A DNA stretch of 64,000 nt, taken from NCBI GenBank assembly GCA_030725715.1, contig JANRFG010000018.1:1-64000 (forward strand), in the 5' to 3' direction. The notes under the pieces were generated by a model that saw only the letters and a list, made by a program, of their open reading frames with translations, made no database searches and was not told the DNA's origin. A program made the position numbers and the translations under genes. How positions within the stretch are numbered: the stretch's first letter is position 1; every line of letters starts with the position of its first letter. This document shows, in pieces, positions 7,067-15,422 of the stretch. This DNA is from Opitutales bacterium. Its GTDB lineage: Bacteria > Verrucomicrobiota > Verrucomicrobiia > Opitutales > UBA953.

Positions 7067-7143
7067 GGTCGCGTAGCTCAGTTGGTTAGAGCGCAGCATT
7101 CACATTGCTGAAGTCACAGGTTCAAGTCCTGTCGCGACCACCA
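7067..7143 (+). tRNA. tRNA-Val (anticodon CAC)
   Basis: The acceptor arms GGTCGCG and CGCGACC pair fully. The D arm is GCTC/GAGC, the anticodon stem CAGCA/TGCTG encloses the loop TTCACAT with anticodon CAC, and the T arm is ACAGG/CCTGT with loop TTCAAGT. Discriminator A at 7140 is followed by an encoded CCA at 7141-7143. It reads GTG valine codons. Confidence 0.95.
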
Positions 7144-7347
7144 CCCGGGATCTTTCCGCGGGCTCCTTGATTACGACGGGTCCTGAAGGGCTTCTATTAC
7201 TTTATAATATTATAGGTCGGATGGTAATTAGGTGTTCCCAGCGAACTGTCGCTTAATTAATCCATAACCTCTTCTATGACGAGCATCGCCCACCCGGCCT
7301 CGTTCCTCCCCCGCGCCATTCGCACCCTCACCTGACCGCACCTTCCG

Positions 7348-7707
7348 ATGTCCGAGCCTTCGTCGTCCAGACTTCCCGCGCAGCTCGCCGAGCTGCTGAC
7401 GTTCCTGCATGAGCGTCAGGAGAAGCGGGGCAACTGCACCATGAAGGATCGCGCCGAACTCTGGCTGCGCTTCGGCGGCGAGCAGATGGACATCAGCCCC
7501 CCGAACTTCCACCACGCCCTGGCGACCTGGCTCGCGAACGCCGGCTTGGTCCACAAAGACAAGGCCACCGACGTGGCCGCGGTCCTGTACTGCCTCGGGG
7601 TGACCAATTCGAATAATCTGTTCCAGAAGGTGAACCAAGGCAAGTTGGTCACCCTCGGCATCGGCAAGAACGGTCGCCGCAACGCCAAAGGCCAGCGGAA
7701 GGGCTGA
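7348..7707 (+). CDS. Hypothetical protein, 119 aa, basic C-terminal tail
   Basis: Not recognised. A soluble protein with no signal peptide or membrane segment. The N-terminal half has a helical LPAQLAELLTFLHERQEKRG segment, the middle has a WLRFGGEQMDISPPNFHHAL block, and the last 15 residues (GKNGRRNAKGQRKG) are strongly basic, which suggests nucleic-acid or ribosome binding. The upstream 200 bases are AT-rich compared with the rest of the window and include TATAAT at about 7201-7206. The ATG at 7348 is the first good start. It precedes corA by 64 bases, which has its own promoter-like sequence. Confidence 0.65.
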   Translation: MSEPSSSRLPAQLAELLTFLHERQEKRGNCTMKDRAELWLRFGGEQMDISPPNFHHALATWLANAGLVHKDKATDVAAVLYCLGVTNSNNLFQKVNQGKLVTLGIGKNGRRNAKGQRKG

Positions 7708-7737
7708 GTCCGGCCGCCGGCGCCCCCGCCGAACCCG

Positions 7738-7765
7738 TTGACAAGGCCCCTGGCCTGCGGATGAT
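7738..7765 (+). promoter_or_regulatory. Putative corA promoter, leaderless type
   Basis: TTGACA at 7738-7743, a 16-base spacer, then GATGAT (four of six) at 7760-7765. The start codon begins seven bases later at 7772, which is about where transcription would start, so the mRNA would have no leader. Confidence 0.5.
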
Positions 7766-7771
7766 GGCGGG

Positions 7772-8965
7772 ATGAGCCGGCATCAGCAGAGGCGCCAACA
7801 AGAGGTCGCTCGGGCGCGTTCCTTCCTGGAACGGCGCATGAACGACCTGCGCTCCCGCCTCGGCCTGAAGCCGGACGCCGCCCCCCTGCCCGGGGAGGCC
7901 GCCTACGAGGATACCGAGATCGGCCGCGCCCCGGGCCAGCTGCCGGCCGCCTCCCCCTTCGAATCGACCGTCCCGACCAAGTTCCGGGTCATCTCCTACG
8001 ATGAGTCGAGCTGCAAGGTGGAGGAATTCTCCGACCTGGATTCCGTCGGCCGCTACGCCGGCAAGCAGGGCATGGTCTGGATCCAGGTCCTCGGTATCAC
8101 CGACCCCCAGATCGTCCACATCGTGGGGGCCTTCTTCGACATCCCGATGCTGGCCCAGGAAGACATCCTGACGGCCACCTCCCGCCCGAAGTTCGAGGAA
8201 CACGGCGAAAAGCTCCTCGCCATCGCCCGCGCCGTCCGCATCGGCGTCGAGGAAGACACCCCGCGCGGCCAGCAGATCTCCATCGTCGCCGCCCAGAACT
8301 GGGTCATCTCCTTCCACGAGAACGACGAGAAGGTCTTCGAAGCCATCGAAAGGCGCATCGCCGACAACAAAGGCAACATCCGCAAGTGGCACGCCGGCTA
8401 CCTCGTCTACTCGCTCCTGGACACGCTCGTCGACCGACTGCTCTACCAGACCGAAGAGATCGAGGACGCCACCACCGAGCTCGAGGATTCCATCCTCAAG
8501 GGCACCGATGACTGGGACCTCAACGAGGTCTACCGCCTCAAGCGCATCGTCGTGCGCCTCAGCCGCCTCGCCCAGCCGCTCAAGGACATGGTCAGCGTCC
8601 TCGAGCACTACGAGCACCCGCTCCTGCCGACGTCCTTGGACATGTTCCTGCGCGACCTCTACGACCACGCCATCCGCGCGGCCGATCGCATCGAACACGC
8701 CCGCATGATCCTCCAGGACCTGCAGGAATACCACCACACCCAGCAGGAGCGGAAGACCAACGAAGTCATCCGCGTGCTGACGGTGATGAGCTCGGTCTTC
8801 ATCCCGCTGACCTTCTTGGTCGGACTCTGGGGAATGAACTTCCACTTCATGCCGGAGATCCACACGGAGTGGGGCGAGAAATACGGCTACTTCCTGGCGC
8901 TCGGCTCCATGGGCGCCCTCGCGACCGGCATCATCCTCTGGATGAAGCGGAAGCGGTGGTTCTGA
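7772..8965 (+). CDS. corA: CorA-family magnesium/cobalt transporter
   Basis: A 397-residue CorA-type divalent cation channel. The long N-terminal cytoplasmic domain has the usual features (ENDEKVFEAI, a long helical stretch near 220-340). Near the C-terminus are two membrane segments, about 337-357 and 372-391, and the signature GMN at 354-356, followed by the acidic periplasmic loop FHFMPEIHTEWGEK. The first 65 residues are charged and look disordered, longer than in E. coli CorA. The gene is probably monocistronic; it is convergent with priA across a repeat-rich spacer. The ion carried cannot be read from sequence; Mg2+ is usual. Confidence 0.92.
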   Translation: MSRHQQRRQQEVARARSFLERRMNDLRSRLGLKPDAAPLPGEAAYEDTEIGRAPGQLPAASPFESTVPTKFRVISYDESSCKVEEFSDLDSVGRYAGKQGMVWIQVLGITDPQIVHIVGAFFDIPMLAQEDILTATSRPKFEEHGEKLLAIARAVRIGVEEDTPRGQQISIVAAQNWVISFHENDEKVFEAIERRIADNKGNIRKWHAGYLVYSLLDTLVDRLLYQTEEIEDATTELEDSILKGTDDWDLNEVYRLKRIVVRLSRLAQPLKDMVSVLEHYEHPLLPTSLDMFLRDLYDHAIRAADRIEHARMILQDLQEYHHTQQERKTNEVIRVLTVMSSVFIPLTFLVGLWGMNFHFMPEIHTEWGEKYGYFLALGSMGALATGIILWMKRKRWF

Positions 8966-8980
8966 GCGCGCGAAGCGCCG

Positions 8981-9137
8981 GAATAGATGGCTGAGTCGAG
9001 TGCTGGATCGATGACTGAATCGATCACAGATGAGAACCGTCAGCCAAAACCACCGACCACGAGCCTAAGGGTTCAAGAAATCCTGCGTTATCTGCCATCG
9101 ACGCAGTCATCGATGCTGTCATCGATTCAGTCATCTG
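8981..9137. repeat. Reiterated-word inverted repeat between corA and priA
   Basis: The left copy GATGACTGAATCGATCACAG at 9010-9029 and the right copy, read on the minus strand, at 9135-9116 agree at 19 of 20 bases. They could form a long hairpin across the space between the convergent genes. Further ATCGATG/CATCGAC words surround them. The same word family is at 4635-4654. Confidence 0.7.
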
Positions 9138-9140
9138 AAC

Positions 9141-11399
9141 TTAGGCACAATCCTGCGCGTCGACGTCGATGACGTCGATGACGTCCTCGTCGCCGAGGAT
9201 CCTGGCGCGCAAAGGCAGCAAGGCGGCGAGGAGCGACTTCACGCCGGTGACGAGATACCAGATGTGTACGCGGTGCTGATCCTGGACCTTCTCGAACGGG
9301 CACGGGGCCGGGCCGCGGACCTCGCAGAGCCCGGGGTGCAGGCGCTCGAGTTCCTTGACCCAGGCATCGGCCACGAAGTTGACCTTCTCGGCATTACGGC
9401 CGCGGAAGACGTGGCGGACGAGGTGACGGTCCGGCGGATAGCCGAATTCGGCGCGCTTCTCGAGCTCGGCGGCGGCGAAGCCATGGAAGTCGAGGCGCTT
9501 GGCGAACTGGATGGGGTCGGAGGCCGGCTGGAAGCTCTGGACGACGACCACGCCCTCGAGGTCCCCACGGCCCGCGCGCCCGGCGACCTGGGTGAGCAGC
9601 TGGAAGGTGCGTTCGGCGGCACGAAAATCCGGCAGCTGCAACGAGAGGTCGGCATCGATGATGCCCACCAGCGTCACGCGCGGGAAGTCGAGACCCTTGG
9701 CGATCATCTGCGTGCCAAGGAGCATGTCATACTTACCGGCGCGGAAATCCGAGAGCACCTTCCGGAAGAGGTCCTTCTTGCCCATCGTATCGGCGTCGAT
9801 GCGGGCCACGCGGGCGCGCGGGAAAAGCTGGGCGATGGTCTCCTCCACCTTCTGGGTGCCGTAGCCCTTCCAGCGGACCTTCGGGGAGCGACAGCTCGGA
9901 CAGAGCACCGGGGCGCGCTCCTGGTGGTTGCAGAGGTGGCAGCGGGCGGTGTCGTCGGTCCGGTGCAAGGTCAGCGAGACGCTGCAGCGCTTGCACTGGA
10001 CGGCCTCGCCGCAGTCAGGGCAGACCAAGGAGCGCGAATGCCCGCGGCGGTTGAGGAAGAGGATCGTCTGCTCGCGGCGTTCGAGTCGGGCGCGGATGCC
10101 GTCGGTCAGTTCACGGGAAAGGATATGCTGGCCCTTCGAGTGAAGGACCTCGCGACGCATGTCCACGATGCGGAAAGCCGGCATCGGGCGGTCATCGACG
10201 CGCTTGGCCATCACATCGAGGGCGTAGCGGCCGGCCGTCGCGTTCTTCCAGGTCTCGAGCGAAGGCGTGGCCGAACCCAGCACGCACGCTGCGCCGAGGA
10301 TCGACGCGCGCATCACCGCGACGTCGCGGCCGTGATACATCGGCGTCTCGCCCTGCTTGAAGGAAGGCTCGTGCTCCTCGTCGACCACGATGAGGCGGAG
10401 ATTCGGCAGCGGGGCGAAGACGGCCGAACGGGCGCCGACCACCACCCTCGCCTGCCCGAGCGACATCGCCATCCAGGCGTCGAAACGCTCGCCGGCGGAA
10501 AGATGGCTATGCCAGACGACCACCTTGGCGCCGAGGTCGGCGAGGCGGGAGCGGAGACGGCCGACCGTCTGCGGCGTCAGCGCGACTTCGGGGACGAGGA
10601 AGATCGCCGAACCGCCCTCGGCCACGACCTTACGGATGAGCGCCACGTAGACCTCCGTCTTGCCGGAGCCCGTCACGCCGTGCAGGAGATGCGCCCGGAA
10701 GGCCTTCGCATCGAGCGTCTTCGTGACCGAATCCACCGCGGCCACCTGTTCGGGATTCAGGGTATGTCCCGCCGAGGCGATGGTCTCCCCTTCGGCGTAA
10801 GGGTCGTTATAAGCCACGCGCCAGAGCACGCTGGTGTCTTCCTTGACCGTGCCGGCCTTGATCAACGCATCGACGGCCTGCTGCGCGACGCCGAGCCCTT
10901 CGACCATCTTCGAACGGTCGGCCGGCTCCTTCTGTCCGGCGAGGTAATCGATGACCTGCGCCTGCCGCGGGGCCTTCTTGCGGAGTTTCGCGAGGGCTTC
11001 GTCATCAGGCGGAGCGATGAGCGTGAGCAGACGTCGCAGGACCGGACGTACGCCCTTGCGCACCGCGGCGGGCAGGACGGTCTCTAGGACGGAGTTAAGG
11101 CCACAGCCGTAGTAGCTCGCCATCCACTCGGCCAACTTGCAGCAGTCGGGCGTCATCACCGGCTGCTCATGCTCGAGCGTCATGATGCTGCGCAGACGGG
11201 CGGAAGGCGGCGGCTCGGCCGGATATTTCCAGACGACGCCGATGCTCGTGCGTCCGCCGAGCGGCACGCGGACCAGCTGACCGACCTTCAGGACTTCCTT
11301 GAGGGCCGCCGGCACGGAATACGAGTAGGCCCGGGCCCCGCCGTCAAACGGGACCACCTCGGCGACGCCGGGTTCGATTTCTCCGAAGAGATCGGGCAC
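9141..11399 (-). CDS. priA: Primosomal replication-restart helicase
   Basis: A 752-residue PriA that reloads the replicative helicase at stalled forks. An N-terminal 3'-end-binding domain is followed by the helicase core with Walker A GVTGSGKT at 241-248, the DEEH box near 336, LNRRGHS, and the family's eight-cysteine zinc insert (CPDC, CKRC, CHLC, CPSC) around 460-505. The motif QVAGRAGRG (motif VI) is near 610. The start is GTG 11399. It lies 66 bases after the membrane-protein gene on the same strand, at the end of the pheS-to-gatB cluster, and may be read through from it. Length and motif order are normal. Confidence 0.95.
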   Translation of the reverse strand: MPDLFGEIEPGVAEVVPFDGGARAYSYSVPAALKEVLKVGQLVRVPLGGRTSIGVVWKYPAEPPPSARLRSIMTLEHEQPVMTPDCCKLAEWMASYYGCGLNSVLETVLPAAVRKGVRPVLRRLLTLIAPPDDEALAKLRKKAPRQAQVIDYLAGQKEPADRSKMVEGLGVAQQAVDALIKAGTVKEDTSVLWRVAYNDPYAEGETIASAGHTLNPEQVAAVDSVTKTLDAKAFRAHLLHGVTGSGKTEVYVALIRKVVAEGGSAIFLVPEVALTPQTVGRLRSRLADLGAKVVVWHSHLSAGERFDAWMAMSLGQARVVVGARSAVFAPLPNLRLIVVDEEHEPSFKQGETPMYHGRDVAVMRASILGAACVLGSATPSLETWKNATAGRYALDVMAKRVDDRPMPAFRIVDMRREVLHSKGQHILSRELTDGIRARLERREQTILFLNRRGHSRSLVCPDCGEAVQCKRCSVSLTLHRTDDTARCHLCNHQERAPVLCPSCRSPKVRWKGYGTQKVEETIAQLFPRARVARIDADTMGKKDLFRKVLSDFRAGKYDMLLGTQMIAKGLDFPRVTLVGIIDADLSLQLPDFRAAERTFQLLTQVAGRAGRGDLEGVVVVQSFQPASDPIQFAKRLDFHGFAAAELEKRAEFGYPPDRHLVRHVFRGRNAEKVNFVADAWVKELERLHPGLCEVRGPAPCPFEKVQDQHRVHIWYLVTGVKSLLAALLPLRARILGDEDVIDVIDVDAQDCA

Positions 11400-11465
11400 A
11401 GGGGGAGGCTCGCCGAAGCGAGGCGGAGATTCAAGCGAGGGTTACCGACCGGACCTGAATTAGCC

Positions 11466-12167
11466 TCAGGCGTGGATATCCGTGGTCGGCACGCCCGAAT
11501 GGGCCGCGATCCGGGCGCACATGAGGGCCCAGAAGCAACCGATGCAGTTCGCGACGACCAGCTGGAGGTCGGTGGGCATGCTGTAGAAGATCAGCGTGCC
11601 GGGGAACCAGACGAAGTAGTTCGTGAGCAGGTTCGGGAGGACCAGGCGACGATACCAGCCCGGGCCCATCGCCGCGCGCAGGCGGGCGGTGTCCCAGCCG
11701 CAATCCTTCCAGAGGTGGGAGATCGCGTTGAACGGAGCGCCGATGAAGATCGTGAAGCCGGCCATGTCGACGAGGACCTTGAGCAAGACGGTTTGAAAAT
11801 TCAGCTCTTCGCCAAACCAAGCCGCCTGCAGGGTGTAGAAGTAGCTCACCAGCATCCCCATCAAGGCCCACCAGACCATGCTATGCAGGAGGTCGCGGAA
11901 AGGATGCGCCGGACGGAGCCCACGGAAGACCATGCGGAAGCACCAAGGGATCAGACCGGAGGTGATGGCCGTGCAGATCGCCGCGAAGGCCATCGGGCTG
12001 GCCGCGTTGACGGCCCCGATCCGATTGAGAGCCGTGGCGACCTCCGGGATATTGTAATAGGCGACGACCAAGCCGGCGGCGGCCAGCATAATGACCACCA
12101 GTGGGAGGGCGATATCCCGCAACGCCTTGATGCCGGCGGTCAGTGGGGAAGCGGAAGGTTCGCTCAT
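11466..12167 (-). CDS. Multi-pass membrane protein coupled to gatB
   Basis: A 233-residue protein with roughly four to five hydrophobic segments (about 20-40, 58-78, 95-113, 130-150, 185-225). Its ATG overlaps the gatB stop by four bases (ATGA), so its translation is coupled to gatB. The C-terminal half, with NYFVWFPGTLIFYSMP and a late WAL, weakly recalls Mpv17/PMP22-type proteins, which have a W-x-P-x-x-x-x-x-N-F-x-x-V-P style block; I rate that as a hint only. No catalytic motif is visible. Function unknown. Confidence 0.75.
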   Translation of the reverse strand: MSEPSASPLTAGIKALRDIALPLVVIMLAAAGLVVAYYNIPEVATALNRIGAVNAASPMAFAAICTAITSGLIPWCFRMVFRGLRPAHPFRDLLHSMVWWALMGMLVSYFYTLQAAWFGEELNFQTVLLKVLVDMAGFTIFIGAPFNAISHLWKDCGWDTARLRAAMGPGWYRRLVLPNLLTNYFVWFPGTLIFYSMPTDLQLVVANCIGCFWALMCARIAAHSGVPTTDIHA

Positions 12168-13669
12168 GCGAGGAACTTGCGCAGCAGCTGGTCGATGAGG
12201 ACCGGGTTGGCCTTGCCCTGCGTGCGCTTCATGATCGGGCCCTTGAGCGCGTTGATGGCCTTCTCGTTGCCGGCACGGTATTCGGCGATGGATTTCGCCA
12301 CGGCCGGATCGGCGATGACTTCCTTGACGATCTTCTCGAGCTCACCGGTATCGCTGTTCTGGCGGAGGCCCTTGGCGTCGACGATGGCGGCGGCGTCCTG
12401 GCCGGTCTTGAACATCTCGGTGAAGACCTCCTTGGCCTGCTGCTTGGAGATCACGCCGTCGTCGGTCAGTTTGACCAGGCCGGCGAGCTGCGCGGGCTTG
12501 ATCGGGCAGGACGCGAGCGAGACGGGGGCCGGAGCGGCTTCGTCGAAGGCGCCGGCGGCGCCCGCCGAGGCGGCGAGGTCGCGGAGGAGGTCGTTGGCGA
12601 CGAGATTGGCGATACCCGACGGATTGGTCGGGTGGGCGGCCACGGCGGCCTCGAACCATTCGGCGAGGGCGCGGTCGTTCACGAGCACCGAAGCGGCGGT
12701 GTAAGGCAGGCCGAGTTTCTCGACGTAGCGACGCTGGCGATCGTAAAGGTTCTCGGGGACCTGCTTCGCGAGGCGGGCGACGGTCTCGCGGGAGATCTTC
12801 AAGGTCGGGATATCCGGATCCGGGAAGTAACGGTAGTCGTGCGCGTCTTCCTTGTCGCGGAGGACGTAACCACGGGCGAGCTCGGCGTTCCAGCCGCGGG
12901 TCTCCTGCGTGATCGAGCGGCCGGCTTCGAGTTCGCGGATCTGGCGGGCGGTCTCGTAGATGACCGTGTCGCGGACACTCGAGATCGAGTTCAAGTTCTT
13001 GGTCTCGGTGCGCGTGCCGAGCTTCTCGGCGCCACGGCGGCGGACGGATACGTTGCAGTCGCAGCGCAGCTGGCCCTTCTCCATGTCGCAGTCGGCGACG
13101 CCGGCCTGGGTCAGCATCGCGACGAGGGAGCGGAGGAAAGCCTCGGCTTCGGCGGAGGAACGGAGGTCCGGCTCGGTGACGATCTCGAGGAGCGGCACGC
13201 CGGCACGGTTGTAGTCGACCAGCGAGCCGCTGCCCGCGTGGCTGAGCTTGCCCACGTCCTCTTCGAGGTGCGCGTGGTGGATGCGGATGAACTTATGCTC
13301 GCCCATCACATTGCGCGAGGCGCCCGGGAGTTCGATCTCGACCTGGCCGCCGACGACGACCGGGAAATCCTTCTGGGTGAGCTGGTAGTTCTTCGGATTA
13401 TCCGGGTAGAAATAGTTCTTACGGTCCCAGGCGCAGCGCTCCGGGATCTCCGCGCCCACGACGAGGCCGAAGAGGATGGATTTCTCGACCGCCTCGCGGT
13501 TCACCACCGGCAGCGTGCCCGGGAGACCGAGGACGACCGGGTCGACCTGCTCGTTAGGCTCCTTGCCGAAGCCCCACGGGGACGATGCGAAGACCTTGGC
13601 GCGGGTGTGCAGCTGCACGTGGACCTCGAGGCCGATGACGACTTCCCAATCAGAAGGAACGTTGCTCAT
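12164..13669 (-). CDS. gatB: Asp/Glu-tRNA amidotransferase subunit B
   Basis: The 501-residue tRNA-binding and kinase subunit of GatCAB, which converts misacylated Glu-tRNA-Gln and/or Asp-tRNA-Asn to the amide forms. The cradle domain begins with WEVVIGLEVHVQL, then KNYFYPDNPKNYQLTQ and the YHDYRYFPDPD-like block near 300; the C-terminal YqeY-like tail contains the expected VLIDQLLRKFL end. It overlaps gatA by four bases and the next membrane-protein gene by four bases. Its presence implies that at least one of glutaminyl- or asparaginyl-tRNA is made by the indirect route. Confidence 0.96.
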   Translation of the reverse strand: MSNVPSDWEVVIGLEVHVQLHTRAKVFASSPWGFGKEPNEQVDPVVLGLPGTLPVVNREAVEKSILFGLVVGAEIPERCAWDRKNYFYPDNPKNYQLTQKDFPVVVGGQVEIELPGASRNVMGEHKFIRIHHAHLEEDVGKLSHAGSGSLVDYNRAGVPLLEIVTEPDLRSSAEAEAFLRSLVAMLTQAGVADCDMEKGQLRCDCNVSVRRRGAEKLGTRTETKNLNSISSVRDTVIYETARQIRELEAGRSITQETRGWNAELARGYVLRDKEDAHDYRYFPDPDIPTLKISRETVARLAKQVPENLYDRQRRYVEKLGLPYTAASVLVNDRALAEWFEAAVAAHPTNPSGIANLVANDLLRDLAASAGAAGAFDEAAPAPVSLASCPIKPAQLAGLVKLTDDGVISKQQAKEVFTEMFKTGQDAAAIVDAKGLRQNSDTGELEKIVKEVIADPAVAKSIAEYRAGNEKAINALKGPIMKRTQGKANPVLIDQLLRKFLA

Positions 13670-15123
13670 AGGGCGGCTTGCTGGTGGGCGTAACCATGGG
13701 CGGCCTCGAAGAGACGACCCGCGGCGAGGAGTTTGGCTTCGGAGAGCGGCGCTCCGACGAGATGGAAACCGACCGGCAGGTGGCCGGACTTGCCGCAGGG
13801 CACCGAGATCGCCGGGAGGCCGGCGAGGTTGGCAGGAATCGTGAAGATGTCCTCGAGGTAGAGCTGCAGCGGATCCGAAGCCTTCTCGCCGACCTTGAAG
13901 GCGGGCGTCGGGACCGTCGGGGTGAGCAGCACGTCGACGCCGGCGAGGGCGGCGAGGTACTCGGCGCGGATCTTCGCGCGGGCGCGGAGAGCGCGGACGT
14001 AATAAGCGTCGGCGTAACCGGCGCTGAGCACGAACGTGCCGAGCAGGATGCGGCGCTTCACTTCCGGGCCGAAACCTTCGGAACGGCTCGCCGTCATCAT
14101 CTCGACCGGCGTGCCGGCGGCGGCGGAGCGGTGGCCGTAGCGGACGCCGTCATAACGACCGAGATTCGAAGAAGCTTCGGCGGTCGCGACGACGTAATAG
14201 GTCGGCACGGCGAGGTCGGCGGAGGGCAGTTCGACTTCGGAGATCGCGCAACCCTGGGCGCGGTAGAATTCGACGGCGGCGTTGACCGCGGCGGCGACCT
14301 CGGGGGCGACGCCCTTGCCGAGGAAACCCTTCGGGATGCCGATGCGGAACTTCTTCGCGTCGCCGGCGGCCGTGAGCGCGCGGTCGGACGGGCCGAAGCA
14401 GGTCATGTCACGCGCGTCGGCCGAGGCCAGCGCGTGGAGGAGCAGTTCGCAGTCTTCGATGCTGCGGGCCATCGGGCCGATCTGATCGAGCGACGAAGCG
14501 AAGGCCACGAGACCGAAGCGGGAGATGAGTCCGTAGGTCGGCTTCAGGCCGACCACGCCGCAATGCGAGGCGGGCTGGCGGATGGAGCCACCGGTATCGG
14601 AACCCAGCGAGAGCGGTACCAGGCCGGCCGCGAGGGCCGCGGCGCTGCCGCCGGAAGAACCACCCGGGATGCGGGCGAGATCCCAAGGATTGAAGGTCTT
14701 ACGCAGCGCGGAGTTCTCCGTGGAGGAACCCATCGCGAACTCGTCCATGTTCAGGCGACCGTAGAGGATCGCGCCGGCCGCGCGGAGGCGTTCGGCGACA
14801 TGGGAGTCGTAAGGCGAGACCAGCGGCGCGAGCATCTTGCTCGAGCACGTGAGCGGCTGGCCCTTCACCGCGATGTTGTCCTTGATCGCGACCGGGATGC
14901 CTTCGAGCGGGCCCCTGCCCTGCCCGGCCTGGCGGCGGGCATCGGAAGCGTCGGCCTGCGCGAGCACGTCGGCCTGGTCGAGATGCGTGAAGGCGCCGAC
15001 CTTGTCGTTCACCGCCTGGTAGCGGGCGATCAGGGCTTCGCAAAGGGCGCGGGACGTGAGCGTGCCGGCCGCGAGGCGGCGGCCGAGCTCGGCGGCGGAA
15101 AGCGTATGGAGCGCGTCGGCCAT
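13666..15123 (-). CDS. gatA: Asp/Glu-tRNA amidotransferase subunit A
   Basis: The 485-residue glutaminase subunit of GatCAB, which releases ammonia from glutamine for the amidation reaction. The amidase-signature Ser-cisSer-Lys triad is visible: IPVAIKDNIAVKG near residue 75, and the glycine/serine-rich GGSSGGSAAALAAG block followed by SLGSDTGGSIRQPAS near 150-185. It starts three bases after the gatC stop and its stop overlaps the gatB start. Normal length. Confidence 0.97.
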   Translation of the reverse strand: MADALHTLSAAELGRRLAAGTLTSRALCEALIARYQAVNDKVGAFTHLDQADVLAQADASDARRQAGQGRGPLEGIPVAIKDNIAVKGQPLTCSSKMLAPLVSPYDSHVAERLRAAGAILYGRLNMDEFAMGSSTENSALRKTFNPWDLARIPGGSSGGSAAALAAGLVPLSLGSDTGGSIRQPASHCGVVGLKPTYGLISRFGLVAFASSLDQIGPMARSIEDCELLLHALASADARDMTCFGPSDRALTAAGDAKKFRIGIPKGFLGKGVAPEVAAAVNAAVEFYRAQGCAISEVELPSADLAVPTYYVVATAEASSNLGRYDGVRYGHRSAAAGTPVEMMTASRSEGFGPEVKRRILLGTFVLSAGYADAYYVRALRARAKIRAEYLAALAGVDVLLTPTVPTPAFKVGEKASDPLQLYLEDIFTIPANLAGLPAISVPCGKSGHLPVGFHLVGAPLSEAKLLAAGRLFEAAHGYAHQQAAL

Positions 15124-15126
15124 GGC

Positions 15127-15417
15127 TTAGGATTCGTCGTCCACGACGCGCGGGACGGAGATCTGCCCGTCGCGCGAGGCGGGGGCGATGCGGGTGACGG
15201 CTTCGGCGCCGAGGACCGGACCCGGCTCATCGGAGCGCAGGGCCGCTTCGTCGACCACGCGGGCGTCGTCGATCGTCGCGGGCAGGTCGGCGTCAGCCAG
15301 CGCCTGGAAGTGACCCAGGATCTGGTTGAGCTGCGAAGAGTAGAGCGCCTTCTCCTCGGCCGTGAGGCTGAGGCGGGCGAGCTTCGCGAGGTGGTCGATG
15401 TCGAAACCTTCGGCCAT
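15127..15417 (-). CDS. gatC: Asp/Glu-tRNA amidotransferase subunit C
   Basis: The 96-residue small subunit that stabilises GatA-GatB. The family pattern is clear: IDHLAKLARLSLTAEEKALYSSQLNQIL at residues 6-33 in parts, and a C-terminal LRSDEPGPVL block. It lies five bases downstream of pheT and three bases upstream of gatA, so the pheST and gatCAB genes form one unit. Confidence 0.94.
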   Translation of the reverse strand: MAEGFDIDHLAKLARLSLTAEEKALYSSQLNQILGHFQALADADLPATIDDARVVDEAALRSDEPGPVLGAEAVTRIAPASRDGQISVPRVVDDES

Positions 15418-15422
15418 GGCGA

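Noticed and set aside
4607-9137. CRISPR-like look of the repeated words in intergenic spaces
   Set aside because: The words are unevenly spaced, change sequence and face each other as inverted repeats; there are no unique spacers and no cas genes.
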